A DNA stretch of 64,000 bases from Massiliimalia timonensis (GCF_900186585.1 NZ_FYDD01000002.1:248001-312000); one strand, 5' to 3'. Positions 18,073-27,227 are shown, numbered from the stretch's first letter. Notes: a model not told the origin generated them from the letters alone. Numbers and translations are program-made.

Positions 18073-19518
18073 ATGAGAGTTTTGGAGCATTTAAAACCAA
18101 AATCTGTATTTTCTTATTTTGAGGATCTGTGCGGCATCCCGCACGGTTCACGGAATGTAAAGGCCGTCAGCGATTACTGTGTTTCCTTTGCGAAGGAGCA
18201 TGGGCTGGAATGGATGCAGGATGACGCTTACAACGTGATCATTATAAAACCGGCGACCGCAGGGTATGAGAAAGCACCGGCTGTCATGCTTCAGGGACAC
18301 TTGGATATGGTCTGCGAAAAGGATATGGCTTTGACAGATCTGGATATGGCAAAGACACCGCTGGACATAGCGATTGACGGAGACTATATTTATGCAAAAG
18401 GCACGACCCTTGGCGGGGATGACGGGATTGCGGTGGCTTGTATGCTGGCAGTCTTAGCTTCAAATGACCTTTCGCATCCAAGGATCGAAGCAGTTTTTAC
18501 GACCGATGAAGAAATCGGGATGCTGGGCGCCGCGGCGATCGACCTTTCTCCGCTTCAGGCAAAGCTTCTGATCAATATGGATTCCGAAGAAGAGGGGATC
18601 TTTCTGACAAGCTGCGCAGGCGGGGTGACCGCAAGCATTAACCTGCCGGTTGCGTATGAGGAAACAGGGAAAACCCCGGTAGAGATCACGATTGACGGGC
18701 TGCAGGGCGGACACTCTGGGATTGAGATAGACAAAGGACGCGGAAATGCCAACATGCTGATGGGGCGGCTGCTCAATCACATGAAACAGGTGGATTTCCG
18801 TTTGGCTGAACTAAAAGGCGGGCTGAAAGACAATGCGATTCCACTAAGCTGCCGCGCGGTCATCATGACAGACGATGTGGAGGCTGTTCAGCAGGCTGTC
18901 CAGGAATATGAACAGGTCCTTCGGCACGAATACCGGACCAGTGACCCGAATGTGAGCGTGCACGCCGCTGTGCTGGAAACAGGGTCCTGCGCGCTGAATG
19001 CAGACAGCACCAAACGGGCGGTCAGCTTGCTTACGAATGTTCCAAACGGCGTTCAGGCGATGAGCATGGATCTTGTCGGTTTGGTAGAAACTTCTTTAAA
19101 TTTAGGAATTTTGGAACTGACCCAGCAGGGGCTTTTCCTGAGCTTTGCGGTCCGCAGCTCAGTCAGTTCGGCAAAACAGGCGGTTTTGGAACGTCTGGAA
19201 AGCATTGCCGAACTGCTTGGCGGAACAGTAGAACTGTTTGGAGATTATCCGGCGTGGGAATTTAAAAAGGATTCCCGCCTGCGCGAGATCATGATGCAGA
19301 CCTATCGCGACCTTTATGGAAAGGAGCCCGAAATTCAGGCGATCCATGCCGGGTTGGAGTGCGGGATCTTCTCCGGAAAGGTGGAGGGTCTGGACTGCAT
19401 TTCTTTGGGGCCGGATATGATGAATGTCCACACGAGTAAGGAACGGCTGAGCATTTCATCAACTGCCCGTACATGGGATTTGGTAGTGGAAACCCTTAAA
19501 CGGTTAAAAGACTTTTGA
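18073..19518 (+). CDS. pepD: Beta-Ala-His/Xaa-His dipeptidase PepD (M20)
   Basis: Zinc aminoacyl-histidine dipeptidase of 481 aa in the cytoplasm. Metal and catalytic motifs are LQGHLDMVCEKD, GGDDGIAVA, TTDEEIGMLGA and NMDSEEEG. GGHSGIEIDKGRGNANMLMG is the lid/dimer region typical of PepD. It begins 2 bp after the preceding gene, within the OPT operon, and ends at a strong terminator. It probably cleaves peptides imported by the OPT transporter. Confidence 0.95.
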   Translation: MRVLEHLKPKSVFSYFEDLCGIPHGSRNVKAVSDYCVSFAKEHGLEWMQDDAYNVIIIKPATAGYEKAPAVMLQGHLDMVCEKDMALTDLDMAKTPLDIAIDGDYIYAKGTTLGGDDGIAVACMLAVLASNDLSHPRIEAVFTTDEEIGMLGAAAIDLSPLQAKLLINMDSEEEGIFLTSCAGGVTASINLPVAYEETGKTPVEITIDGLQGGHSGIEIDKGRGNANMLMGRLLNHMKQVDFRLAELKGGLKDNAIPLSCRAVIMTDDVEAVQQAVQEYEQVLRHEYRTSDPNVSVHAAVLETGSCALNADSTKRAVSLLTNVPNGVQAMSMDLVGLVETSLNLGILELTQQGLFLSFAVRSSVSSAKQAVLERLESIAELLGGTVELFGDYPAWEFKKDSRLREIMMQTYRDLYGKEPEIQAIHAGLECGIFSGKVEGLDCISLGPDMMNVHTSKERLSISSTARTWDLVVETLKRLKDF

Positions 19519-19521
19519 TTT

Positions 19522-19556
19522 AAAAAAGCCGCGGCCCTTTGGCCGGCGGCTTTTTT
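19522..19556 (+). terminator. Terminator of OPT/pepD operon
   Basis: AAAAAAGCCGCGGCC pairs with GGCCGGCGGCTTTTTT. Confidence 0.9.
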
Positions 19557-19670
19557 AAATCAGGAACAGCTTATTTTAGAAAGCGTAAGCAAATCAAACA
19601 GTTTAAAGGTGGTTTTTTCGTTCAATAAGGATAATTTCTACAGAAGCGAAGTATTTTACTTTGTAAAATC

Positions 19671-19699
19671 TTGTCATACGAATTTTACAGAGGTATAAT
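19671..19699 (+). promoter_or_regulatory. Sigma-A promoter of Lrp-type regulator
   Basis: TTGTCA, 17 bp, TATAAT, 36 bp before the start. Confidence 0.75.
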
Positions 19700-19734
19700 A
19701 TAAATATCAAAAAACTGGAAAGGAGCGGGTGTTC

Positions 19735-20187
19735 ATGGATAAGATTGACAAAGAATTACTTCGTTTACTGACAGAGAATGCCAGAAAACCGCTCAATCAA
19801 CTTGCGCAAAAGGTATTTTTGTCTTCACCGGCTGTTGCTTCCCGCATTGAGAAGCTGGAGCGGGAAGGTGTGATCCAAGGATATACTGCTAAGGTGGATT
19901 ATTTGAAATTGGGGTACCCCATTACCGCATTTATCAATTTAGAGGTACAGCCTCAGCAAAAGCAATCTTTTTATCCTTTTATTGCAGCATGTCCCAATGT
20001 GCTGGAATGCAACTGTATCACAGGGCGGTATTCCATGCTGATCAAGGTAGCTTTTCCGAGTACGCAGGAACTAGATACCTTTGTCGGTCAGCTGCAAACC
20101 TACGGGAATACAGAAACACAGATCGTGTTTTCTACTCCGGTGGAAAGCCGCAGTATTCAATTGGAAGCAATGGAACCGGCTCATTGA
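19735..20187 (+). CDS. Lrp/AsnC-family regulator
   Basis: Amino-acid-responsive regulator of 150 aa. An N-terminal helix-turn-helix (KPLNQLAQKVFLSSPAVASR) and a C-terminal RAM domain (YPITAFINLEV, NCITGRYSMLIKV) are complete. ATG 19735 is preferred to GTG 19729, since AAAGGAG is 9 nt before it. It lies between the peptide-use operon and proS, and may respond to amino acid supply. A terminator follows. Confidence 0.92.
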   Translation: MDKIDKELLRLLTENARKPLNQLAQKVFLSSPAVASRIEKLEREGVIQGYTAKVDYLKLGYPITAFINLEVQPQQKQSFYPFIAACPNVLECNCITGRYSMLIKVAFPSTQELDTFVGQLQTYGNTETQIVFSTPVESRSIQLEAMEPAH

Positions 20188-20201
20188 GCGAGATGGATAT
20201 C

Positions 20202-20233
20202 AAAAGCCTCTGCCATACGGCAGAGGCTTTTTT
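20202..20233 (+). terminator. Terminator after Lrp gene (also faces proS end)
   Basis: AAAAGCCTCTGCC pairs with GGCAGAGGCTTTTTT. It may serve both convergent genes. Confidence 0.85.
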
Positions 20234-20247
20234 GGCTGTTTTTCTAC

Positions 20248-21687
20248 TTAATATTGTTTTCCCCAATAAACCTGGTGCTTGGCAGGCTTCCCGCAGCAGA
20301 CGCAGACATCGGAAATGTGTTCTTCTTCAAATGGGATACAGCGGGATTTTACACCGCCGGTTTCTTCCTTGATTTTGTTTTCACATTCCACATCACCGCA
20401 CCACATTGCTTTGATGAAGCCGGGCTTGTTTGCAGCGATATCTAAAAATTCTGTGTAGTCATGCGCGGTGTAAGTTTTTTCCTTTAAATTTGCCAGTGCT
20501 TTTTCATACAGTCCGTCATGGACAGCTTGAAGAAGCTTTGGAATCTCTTCCGTCAGGTTATCCAAGGAAACAAAGGTCTTTTCCCGGTTGTCGCGGCGGA
20601 CCAGTACGCACTGGTTTTGCTCGATGTCTTTCGGGCCGATCTCTAAGCGGAGCGGCACGCCTTTCATTTCATACTCGCTGAATTTCCAGCCGGGGGAATT
20701 GTCGGAATCATCCAGCTTTACCCGGAAGGTATCAGACAGTTTGTCGGCAAGCTCTTTTGCTTTTTCCAAAACGCCTTCCTTGTGCATGGCGATCGGGACG
20801 ATCGCCACTTGGATCGGCGCCACTTTCGGCGGAAGAACCAGCCCGTTATCATCTCCGTGCACCATGATGATCGCGCCGATCATCCGAGTAGAAACGCCCC
20901 AAGAGGTCTGATGCGGGTACTGGAGGGTGTTGTCCCTGCCAGTAAAGGTGATGCCGAAACTTTTGGCAAAGCCATCCCCAAAATAATGGGAGGTACCGCC
21001 CTGCAGGGCAACACCGTTGTGCATCATTGGTTCAATGGTGTAGGTTTCCCTTGCGCCCGCAAATTTTTCCTTTTCTGTTTTGCGGCCGATCACCGCAGGG
21101 ATCGCAAGCGTTTCCCGGTAAAAGTCAGCGTATGTCATCAACTGCTGCATGGTTTCCTGCCTGGCTTCTTCCTCTGTTTCGTGCATGGTATGACCCTCCT
21201 GCCACAAAAATTCAGAGGAACGCAAAAATGGGCGGGTGGTTTTTTCCCAACGCATGACAGAGCACCATTGGTTATAGAGCTTAGGAAGGTCCCGGTAAGA
21301 ATTGATGATCTTTTGATAATGCTCACAGAATAATACCTCGGAGGTAGGGCGGATACAAAGCCGTTCAGCCAGCTTTTCCTGGCCGCCTTGAGTGACCCAT
21401 GCAACTTCCGGCGCAAAGCCTTCTACATGGTCTTTCTCCTTCTGAAGCAGGTTTTCTGGAATAAGCATCGGCATATATACGTTTTCGTGGCCGGTCTTTT
21501 TAAAGCGGGCATCCAAATCTTTCTGGATATTTTCCCAAATCGCATATCCGTACGGACGGATGACCATACAGCCCTTCACACCGGAATAATCGGTCAACTC
21601 TGCTTTTTTTACAACGTCGGTATACCACTTTGCGAAATCTTCATCCATAGAAGTAATGGCTTCCACCATTTTTTTTTGTTTTGCCAT
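20248..21687 (-). CDS. proS: Prolyl-tRNA synthetase, archaeal/eukaryotic type
   Basis: Class II synthetase of 479 aa that charges tRNA-Pro. It is of the short archaeal-like type (ProS type 3): it has no INS editing insert, and it has the C-terminal Cys-rich zinc domain and a terminal Tyr (ends VYWGKQY). Motif 2 is [20 protein letters not shown], and [14 protein letters not shown] is proline-site sequence. No T-box leader was found upstream. This ProRS type is common in Clostridia. Confidence 0.96.
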   Translation of the reverse strand: MAKQKKMVEAITSMDEDFAKWYTDVVKKAELTDYSGVKGCMVIRPYGYAIWENIQKDLDARFKKTGHENVYMPMLIPENLLQKEKDHVEGFAPEVAWVTQGGQEKLAERLCIRPTSEVLFCEHYQKIINSYRDLPKLYNQWCSVMRWEKTTRPFLRSSEFLWQEGHTMHETEEEARQETMQQLMTYADFYRETLAIPAVIGRKTEKEKFAGARETYTIEPMMHNGVALQGGTSHYFGDGFAKSFGITFTGRDNTLQYPHQTSWGVSTRMIGAIIMVHGDDNGLVLPPKVAPIQVAIVPIAMHKEGVLEKAKELADKLSDTFRVKLDDSDNSPGWKFSEYEMKGVPLRLEIGPKDIEQNQCVLVRRDNREKTFVSLDNLTEEIPKLLQAVHDGLYEKALANLKEKTYTAHDYTEFLDIAANKPGFIKAMWCGDVECENKIKEETGGVKSRCIPFEEEHISDVCVCCGKPAKHQVYWGKQY

Positions 21688-22015
21688 TTTATTTTCACCA
21701 ATCCTTTAAGTGTTAAAATCATTACAATTACAGATTATTTTATCATTTTTCCAAATAAATTGCAATGCAATTTCAACCATAAATACGAAAAACATTTTAC
21801 CAATAGTATATTTTTTTATAAAAAAACAATATGTATCAAAAATTGACAGATTACACCATTAAAATGAAGTCGATTCATTGGTTATTTACAGACTGGACAT
21901 TGAATTTCTGCTTCCACGGTGCTATAATGAAAGAAATCTGTTTACATACTGCTTACATAAGTCATGGTGTAATGGGTTTGACTGAAGATTGAAAAAAGTT
22001 AGGATGTGTTTTCAC
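21688..22015. other. Divergent proS/LCP intergenic region
   Basis: AT-rich, no gene seen. It holds the plus-strand promoter at 21900-21928. No T-box, riboswitch or long hairpin was recognised. Confidence 0.6.
21900..21928 (+). promoter_or_regulatory. Sigma-A promoter of LCP gene
   Basis: TTGAAT, 17 bp, TATAAT. Confidence 0.75.
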
Positions 22016-23248
22016 ATGCAGGATAAAAGACGTTCTTCCGGTTCTGGCGGAAAACGGGTCGTAAGAGGCTCTTCGGTAGTAGCGGAGTACGATAAAAATG
22101 GGAGACGCTCCTCTTCTGTTTCCCGGAGCAGGCGTTCTGCCGCATCAAGCCGTTCTTCGGCCGCACGCAGGCCGTCTTCGGCAAGAGGAAGTGCCGCGAC
22201 GCGGAACGGCCGGCGCGGAAAAAAGAGGATGAGCAGAGGGAAAAAGGTGCTGATCGCCCTTGGCACTGTGATCGTTGCCTTGGCGCTGATTATTTTCTTC
22301 CTGTTCCAATACTATTTCGGCGGATTAAAGATCAAACCGATCGGAGAGGACGCGGACCTTGGGATCGACAGCTCGATCGAACGGGATGACAGCATCACGA
22401 ATATTCTGTTGTGCGGCGTAGATACCCGAAGCAAAACGAAGGTAAAGGGGCGGTCTGACGCACTGATGATGCTGACGCTGGATAATAAGCACGATAAGAT
22501 CAAGATCGTTTCTATCCCAAGGGATACTTTGGTCAACATTGATGGATACGGCCAAACAAAGATCAACCATGCTTATATGTACGGCGGTCCGGAGCTGGCG
22601 ATCAAAACCTTTAATCAGACCTTCCATACGGATATTAAGGACTATGTCAGCGTAAACTTCTATCAGCTAGCGGAAATTATTGACGCTGCCGGCGGCGTGG
22701 ATATTGAAGTCAGTGCAGGAGAGATCAAGCACATCAACAAGCTGGTGATGGAAACGACCGGTGATGAATCGAATATGATCGACACAAGCCTGGCAGACAC
22801 AACGGTCCACATGAACGGCGCGCAGGCGGTGTCGTTCTCTAGGATCCGCTATCTTGGCACTGACGATGCGCGGACAGAACGCCAGCGCGAGGTATTGACG
22901 GAATTGTTTAAAACCGCAGTTGAAATGGATTTTTCCAAGTACCCGGGATTTGCGAAGGAACTTTTACCAATGTGCGAAACCTCGTTGGATTACGCGAAGA
23001 TTTTAAAGCTTTCCACCATCATGCTGGCAGATGACCTGCAGTTGGAACTGGCGGCATTTCCGAACGAATATATTGATATCAGCCAAAGCGGACAGAATAC
23101 TGTAAAACAGGATGGTGTTTGGTATTATGTCTATGATCTGGAGCAGGCGGCTGAGATGATTCATAAATTTGTTTACGACGACCTGACTTTTGAGCAGCAA
23201 TATGCGCCGGATACGGATGTCTCCTCCAGCAGTGCCGCTGCGGCGTAA
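22016..23248 (+). CDS. LytR-CpsA-Psr (LCP) family protein
   Basis: Protein of 410 aa that would attach teichoic acid or other glycopolymers to peptidoglycan. It has a long basic Ser/Arg-rich cytoplasmic tail (about residues 1-75, with runs such as SSSVSRSRRSAASSR), one TM helix, then the LCP domain: NILLCGVDTRSKTKVKGRSD, IVSIPRDTLV, TKINHAY and AVSFSRIRYLG with the DDARTERQ motif. The start is uncertain: ATG 22016 and ATG 22004 are both possible, with weak ribosome sites. Confidence 0.9.
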   Translation: MQDKRRSSGSGGKRVVRGSSVVAEYDKNGRRSSSVSRSRRSAASSRSSAARRPSSARGSAATRNGRRGKKRMSRGKKVLIALGTVIVALALIIFFLFQYYFGGLKIKPIGEDADLGIDSSIERDDSITNILLCGVDTRSKTKVKGRSDALMMLTLDNKHDKIKIVSIPRDTLVNIDGYGQTKINHAYMYGGPELAIKTFNQTFHTDIKDYVSVNFYQLAEIIDAAGGVDIEVSAGEIKHINKLVMETTGDESNMIDTSLADTTVHMNGAQAVSFSRIRYLGTDDARTERQREVLTELFKTAVEMDFSKYPGFAKELLPMCETSLDYAKILKLSTIMLADDLQLELAAFPNEYIDISQSGQNTVKQDGVWYYVYDLEQAAEMIHKFVYDDLTFEQQYAPDTDVSSSSAAAA

Positions 23249-23361
23249 CATTTTTGGTATATTTGAACATTTATTATGAATAAGATAGAAAAGCTCTGTT
23301 TCTTATGGATTTGCTGTATCTGTAAAAGACAGGGCTTCTATTCCATATGAGGAGGGAATCT

Positions 23362-24294
23362 ATGAAATATTGCAGCAAAATGGACCGGATCTTGGTGGAA
23401 CCATTGGCAGAAACGGTGCGGCGCAGTCCTAAAATGTTGGTGGACGCTGCGGAATGCTCCTATCAAAGCAAGATTTTAGATCTGGCAAAAACCATTCTGC
23501 AAAGCGATGACCGGATCATTCTGCTGACAGGGCCTTCCTCATCCGGTAAGACCACGACAGCCAAGCTTCTTCAGCAGAAGCTGATTTCCTTTGGGAAAAG
23601 CGTGTACCGGATCTCGCTGGATAACTTCTACAAGCAGGAAGAGGAGCTGCCGCTGTGGAATGACGGTTATGTGAATTATGAAAGTATTGACGCTTTGGAT
23701 TTAGAGCATTTCAATGCGTTGATGGAACGCCTGATGCGGGAAGGGGCTGCACAGTTTCCGATTTTTGACTTTGTAAAGGGCAGACGCAGTGAGGAAACAT
23801 TCCCGGTGGTGATGAAAGAGGACACTTACATTATTTTTGAGGGGATCCATGCGCTGAATCCCTTGTTGAGTCGTCAGTTTGCGCCGGAGAAAATCATGCG
23901 GGTCTATGTCAGCGTACACAGCGATTTTGTTTCCGAGTCCGGCGAGGTGATCCTAGACGCCCGTTCCCTGCGGTTGCTGCGCCGGATTCTGCGGGATCAG
24001 GTACACCGTGACACCGGCCCGGTAGAAACCCTTTCCATGTGGGAATATGTTGTGCGGGGAGAAGAAGAATATATCAAGCCGTTCCGGTGTTATGCGGATT
24101 ATCATTTGAACTCGGCGCATAGCTACGAGCCATTTGTATATGCGAAAACGGCTGTTGACAGTTTGGCTTCTTTTGTGGAGCATCCGAAGTATGGGGGGCT
24201 GATCCGCAGATTGCTGCTGGCAGAGCAGCGGTTTGAACCATTAAGCCCATCGTGGATCCCAAGAGATAGCCTGCTGACAGAGTTTATCTCTTAG
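23362..24294 (+). CDS. Uridine kinase-like P-loop nucleoside kinase
   Basis: Protein of 310 aa. The Walker A motif GPSSSGKTTTAK and the following SLDNFYK, FPIFDFVKGRR and IIFEGIHALNPLL match the uridine kinase/phosphoribulokinase family. An extra N-terminal stretch of about 45 residues is present, and there is no clear TGS or threonyl-tRNA-like domain. ATG 23362 is used because the AGGAGGG site lies inside the longer frame that starts at 23347. The substrate is probably a nucleoside but is not proven by sequence. Confidence 0.85.
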   Translation: MKYCSKMDRILVEPLAETVRRSPKMLVDAAECSYQSKILDLAKTILQSDDRIILLTGPSSSGKTTTAKLLQQKLISFGKSVYRISLDNFYKQEEELPLWNDGYVNYESIDALDLEHFNALMERLMREGAAQFPIFDFVKGRRSEETFPVVMKEDTYIIFEGIHALNPLLSRQFAPEKIMRVYVSVHSDFVSESGEVILDARSLRLLRRILRDQVHRDTGPVETLSMWEYVVRGEEEYIKPFRCYADYHLNSAHSYEPFVYAKTAVDSLASFVEHPKYGGLIRRLLLAEQRFEPLSPSWIPRDSLLTEFIS

Positions 24295-24316
24295 AAAAGG
24301 GAAAGGATTGAAAAGA

Positions 24317-25417
24317 ATGAATCAAAATTATCAAGTGGTTCCCCCGGTATATCATCAGAACCCGCTGGAAGAAAAAAAGCTGTTTTTCTTTCGCAAAAAC
24401 TGTAATTCTGTGGCCAAAGCACTTTGGCTGAATCTGCTTTTACAGTTTGCGCTTACCTTTGTCTTTGAATTTGTGTACATTATGGTGCGGATCATCCCGG
24501 AAGTAATGGAGTATCTCAGTGTGGTCGATTACACTTCATTTGAAGAAATGTACAATCTGGTAATGTGGAAAATGTCTCAGGACCCGATGTTCATCGGCGG
24601 GTTGCTTTATGTGCCTACCTTGTTTATCATGGTGCTATCCAACCTGCTTCCTGTTTGGTATTGTTCCCGAAAAACAGGGCTGCGGATATCCGGGCTGTTT
24701 TGCAAGGGGAAAACCACGGTTTCGCTGGCTCTCGTTTCTATTGTTGTCATGTTTGGACTGAATTTTCTAGGCGGGCTGTTTTACAACCTGTTTAACGCCC
24801 TACTAAGGATAGTCGGGTTAAATGCCCCAAATACCAACATGTCCCTTCCCACAGATTCTGCGATCGGGATGACCGCTTATATTCTTTTGCTGTGCTTATT
24901 AGGACCAGTTACAGAGGAGCTTTTGTTCCGTGGCGTGTTGCTTCGCTCCCTGACCCGGTATGGTACAGTTTTTGCGGCAGTTTCTACCTCGGTCATGTTT
25001 GGATTGATGCACGGGAACTTTGGACAGTTTGGCGTTGCGTTGCTGGTCGGTTTACTGTTTAGTTATCTTACGATAAAAACAGGTTCGATCCGTTTGACGA
25101 TCGGCTTGCATATCCTGAACAACAGCTTTTCTGTACTGACGGAGATCGGTTTCCAGTTTGGTTCCGCCGCTTTGCATCAAGCGATTGCTGTTTTTTCTTC
25201 CCTGTTTTTTATCGGGTGCTTGATTGCGACCATCGTCATTCTGATTGTACTGCGTAAAAAAATTCATTTTGTCAGCGATAACCCAATCAGCGCTCAAGGG
25301 GATAATATCATCTCGATTCCCAAAGCGGGAGCGCGCTTTTGGCGTTGCGGCTGGGTGCTGGCCTTTTTGATTTTTATGATTTTGTTTATGCTCTTAGGAA
25401 TTTTTCCCGGAATATAG
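24317..25417 (+). CDS. CPBP-family intramembrane glutamic protease
   Basis: Polytopic membrane protein of 366 aa with the CAAX/Abi signature: EELLFRGVLLRSL (catalytic EE and R), then MHGNFGQFGVAL and HILNN. The start follows GGAAAGGA. An N-terminal extension of several TM helices is common in this family. The target is unknown. It lies 22 bp after the kinase gene and may be cotranscribed. Confidence 0.88.
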   Translation: MNQNYQVVPPVYHQNPLEEKKLFFFRKNCNSVAKALWLNLLLQFALTFVFEFVYIMVRIIPEVMEYLSVVDYTSFEEMYNLVMWKMSQDPMFIGGLLYVPTLFIMVLSNLLPVWYCSRKTGLRISGLFCKGKTTVSLALVSIVVMFGLNFLGGLFYNLFNALLRIVGLNAPNTNMSLPTDSAIGMTAYILLLCLLGPVTEELLFRGVLLRSLTRYGTVFAAVSTSVMFGLMHGNFGQFGVALLVGLLFSYLTIKTGSIRLTIGLHILNNSFSVLTEIGFQFGSAALHQAIAVFSSLFFIGCLIATIVILIVLRKKIHFVSDNPISAQGDNIISIPKAGARFWRCGWVLAFLIFMILFMLLGIFPGI

Positions 25418-25503
25418 TCAGTATCAAGATAGGCGCTCCAAAAAAGGAGCCGCCTATCTTGACATTTTAAAAAAGACGAGTTATAATAAATAACAGTTTA
25501 GTT

Positions 25504-25578
25504 GCTCCGTTAGTGAAGTGGTTAACACGCAAGATTCTCATTCTTGAAGCACGGGTTCGACCCCCGTACGGAGTGCCA
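25504..25578 (+). tRNA. tRNA-Glu (anticodon CTC)
   Basis: A cloverleaf can be drawn: acceptor GCTCCGT with ACGGAGT (first pair G-U), D arm TAGTGAAGTGGTTAACAC, anticodon stem CAAGA/TCTTG with loop TTCTCAT (anticodon CTC), T arm ACGGG-TTCGACC-CCCGT, then G and an encoded CCA. It is the integration site of the element that follows. The 3' end from base 25556 is repeated at 45011. Confidence 0.93.
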
Positions 25579-25651
25579 ATATTAGAAGCCTGTAAATCCT
25601 TTGGTAAAGGGGTTTGCGGGCTTTTTGTTTTTCTAAGGTTTTAATTTTGGT
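25556..25651 (+). repeat. attL: 96-bp direct repeat, left copy
   Basis: Identical base for base to 45011-45106. It covers the tRNA 3' end and the tRNA terminator hairpin (AAGCCTG...GCGGGCTT then T-rich). Three direct copies of TTTGGTGTTTAT-like sequence follow inside the element (25646, 25657, 25679), probably arm-type integrase sites. Confidence 0.93.
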
Positions 25652-25848
25652 GTTTATTTGGTGTTTATTGTGCATTTTTTCGGTGTTTATGGTGAGGTTT
25701 TGGCGAGGTAAAAATTCTGTTTTCAATTCTTTTTTTGTTCGGATTTTCTCGTATTTTGTAATATGTCTAGAGCAGGTCGGCATATAAAAACAACCCGGTA
25801 GAGTTTCAACACTCTGCCGGGCTTTTTCTTTGTTCGCTCTTTGTTCGG

Positions 25849-26085
25849 TTATGCTACCCTCGTTTCGTAGTCTACAACGGCAATTTCCGTCAAAGTATTT
25901 TCGATTGTATCAATAATCTGTTCAAGGCGTTCGGTTACTGTTCCGCTTATCCATGTTTCTCCACACTGTGAACATTTTAAACACGGAACATTTTTAACTA
26001 CTATGATACAACCGTTTTGCAGTTCTACCACATGCAACGTTTTCCCCTCGATCATATCACCTTTGCATAAAAAGCATGTTTTCAT
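25849..26085 (-). CDS. MqsA-like antitoxin with YgiT zinc finger
   Basis: Protein of 78 aa with two CxxC pairs (CFLCKGD, CLKCSQCGETW), the zinc-binding N-terminal domain of MqsA/YgiT antitoxins. The DNA-binding C-terminal helix-turn-helix of MqsA is not present, as in many short YgiT-type partners of DUF4258 toxins. It begins 3 bp after the DUF4258 gene ends and is surely cotranscribed with it. It would neutralise that toxin. Confidence 0.85.
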   Translation of the reverse strand: MKTCFLCKGDMIEGKTLHVVELQNGCIIVVKNVPCLKCSQCGETWISGTVTERLEQIIDTIENTLTEIAVVDYETRVA

Positions 26086-26088
26086 AAC

Positions 26089-26403
26089 TTAACGCCCCTT
26101 TCTAGTTTTATAATCATCTTCAAATTTATCTAAACTTGGATAGTATGCAGTAATGACGTGAATCAAGCCGTTGCCAATCCCGCAAACTACATGCAGAAAT
26201 TTTCCTGATATTGTTAACCCCATCACTAGGCAACTTGGGAAAGGTGTATCATCTTCATACTGTTCGATAATATCACCATTAAGCAATACCGTTTTTATAT
26301 CCTGATACTTGATTCCACGTTCCCGCATTCTTAATAGATAATGCTGTGTCAGATATATTGTATCATCTGTGCATAGTTTTCGCAACTCTTCCGGTTTTAT
26401 CAT
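26089..26403 (-). CDS. DUF4258 toxin-like protein
   Basis: Protein of 104 aa of the DUF4258 fold, related to RelE/MqsR-type RNases. Visible marks are LTQHYLLRMRERGI, the region TVLLNGDIIEQYEDD, and LHVVCGIG before VITAYYP. It is the first gene of a pair with the YgiT-type antitoxin. Such pairs are usually addiction or abortive-infection modules. Here it would stabilise the tRNA-Glu element. RNase activity is inferred from the family only. Confidence 0.85.
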   Translation of the reverse strand: MIKPEELRKLCTDDTIYLTQHYLLRMRERGIKYQDIKTVLLNGDIIEQYEDDTPFPSCLVMGLTISGKFLHVVCGIGNGLIHVITAYYPSLDKFEDDYKTRKGR

Positions 26404-26422
26404 GCTTTATCCCACACCTTTT

Positions 26423-26638
26423 CTATAATTCAATATCGTTTCCAGTATCGCCCTTGTACCGATCAGCTACAGCCTTTTTGATATATCCGTTTAGGCTCTC
26501 TCCCTGTTCTTCTGCATGGGCTTTGATGGTATCTTTTGTGCCTTTTTTAAACACTAATTGAACCCGATCATATATTTTCTTTTGATTTTCGTCATTCCAT
26601 TTTTTATTTGCTCTTTTTCGTGCTTCACTTAATGCCAT
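26423..26638 (-). CDS. Ribbon-helix-helix (Arc-like) DNA-binding protein
   Basis: Protein of 71 aa. The core VQLVFKKGTKDTIKAHAEEQ and GESLNGYIKKAVADRY fit an Arc-type ribbon-helix-helix fold: a beta strand, then two helices with the G-x-S/T-x-N turn. Three near-identical palindromes (TTACACAAGTGTAA type) lie upstream between it and the divergent operon at 26947. I infer that it binds them and controls both directions. Confidence 0.82.
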   Translation of the reverse strand: MALSEARKRANKKWNDENQKKIYDRVQLVFKKGTKDTIKAHAEEQGESLNGYIKKAVADRYKGDTGNDIEL

Positions 26639-26946
26639 TATTGTCCCCCATTTCTTAAAAGTACATTTTTACAAGTATATCATAACATAAAACATCATGT
26701 TACACAAGTGTAAATATATACAATTACACAAGTACAAGTTTGGCTATTATGTCAATAGAAATACACTTACACAAGTGTTATAATATAATCACAGTCAAGG
26801 GAACGACAAGGCGAACACTTAAAGCCCGAAAGGGTGAGACAGGACGTAAGAACGGGAACGGATAAGAAAGACTGCTGAGATGAGTTGATAAACTTAAAGC
26901 CACCCGCCGCCGTAGTTGTTAACCGATTAAGAAAGGAGAAATCAAA
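26639..26946. promoter_or_regulatory. Divergent control region with three 14-bp operators
   Basis: TTACACAAGTGTAA at 26700-26713, TTACACAAGTACAA at 26724-26737 and TTACACAAGTGTTA at 26767-26780. The first is a perfect palindrome. The last abuts a TATAAT-like -10 element facing right. A long leader follows to 26946, with AAAGGAG before the next gene. Confidence 0.7.
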
Positions 26947-27222
26947 ATGAGCGAAAAGCAAATCATCAACCGGGTAAAGAAACTCCGGGAACTGGAAAGC
27001 CAAAAGGACAGCCTTGAAAAGCAGATCGGGAAAATAAAGGCTGAGATTCAAGCAGACATGCAGGACATGGAAGAATTGAGGGCAGGCAACTACCTTGTGC
27101 GCTGGACTTTCACAACGTCCAACAGGTTCAATACAGCCGCCTTTAAGAAAGCCTATACCGATCTATATGAGCAGTTCAAAAAGCCGTCTGCCACCCGTAG
27201 ATTCAGTGTGACGGAGGTGTAA
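26947..27222 (+). CDS. Hypothetical coiled-coil protein
   Basis: Protein of 91 aa. Residues 5-45 are predicted coiled coil (VKKLRELESQKDSLEKQIGK). The C-terminal half (YLVRWTFTTSNRFNTAAFKK) looks like a small beta/alpha fold seen in phage and mobile-element proteins with a nuclease-inhibitor or Gam-like layout, but I cannot assign a family. AAAGGAG precedes it. It is first in a small operon with 27228 and 27421. Confidence 0.75.
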   Translation: MSEKQIINRVKKLRELESQKDSLEKQIGKIKAEIQADMQDMEELRAGNYLVRWTFTTSNRFNTAAFKKAYTDLYEQFKKPSATRRFSVTEV

Positions 27223-27227
27223 ATCAT

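Noticed and set aside
21688-22000. T-box leader before proS
   Set aside because: No T-box sequence (TGGNACCGCG type) or specifier hairpin was found on the minus strand.
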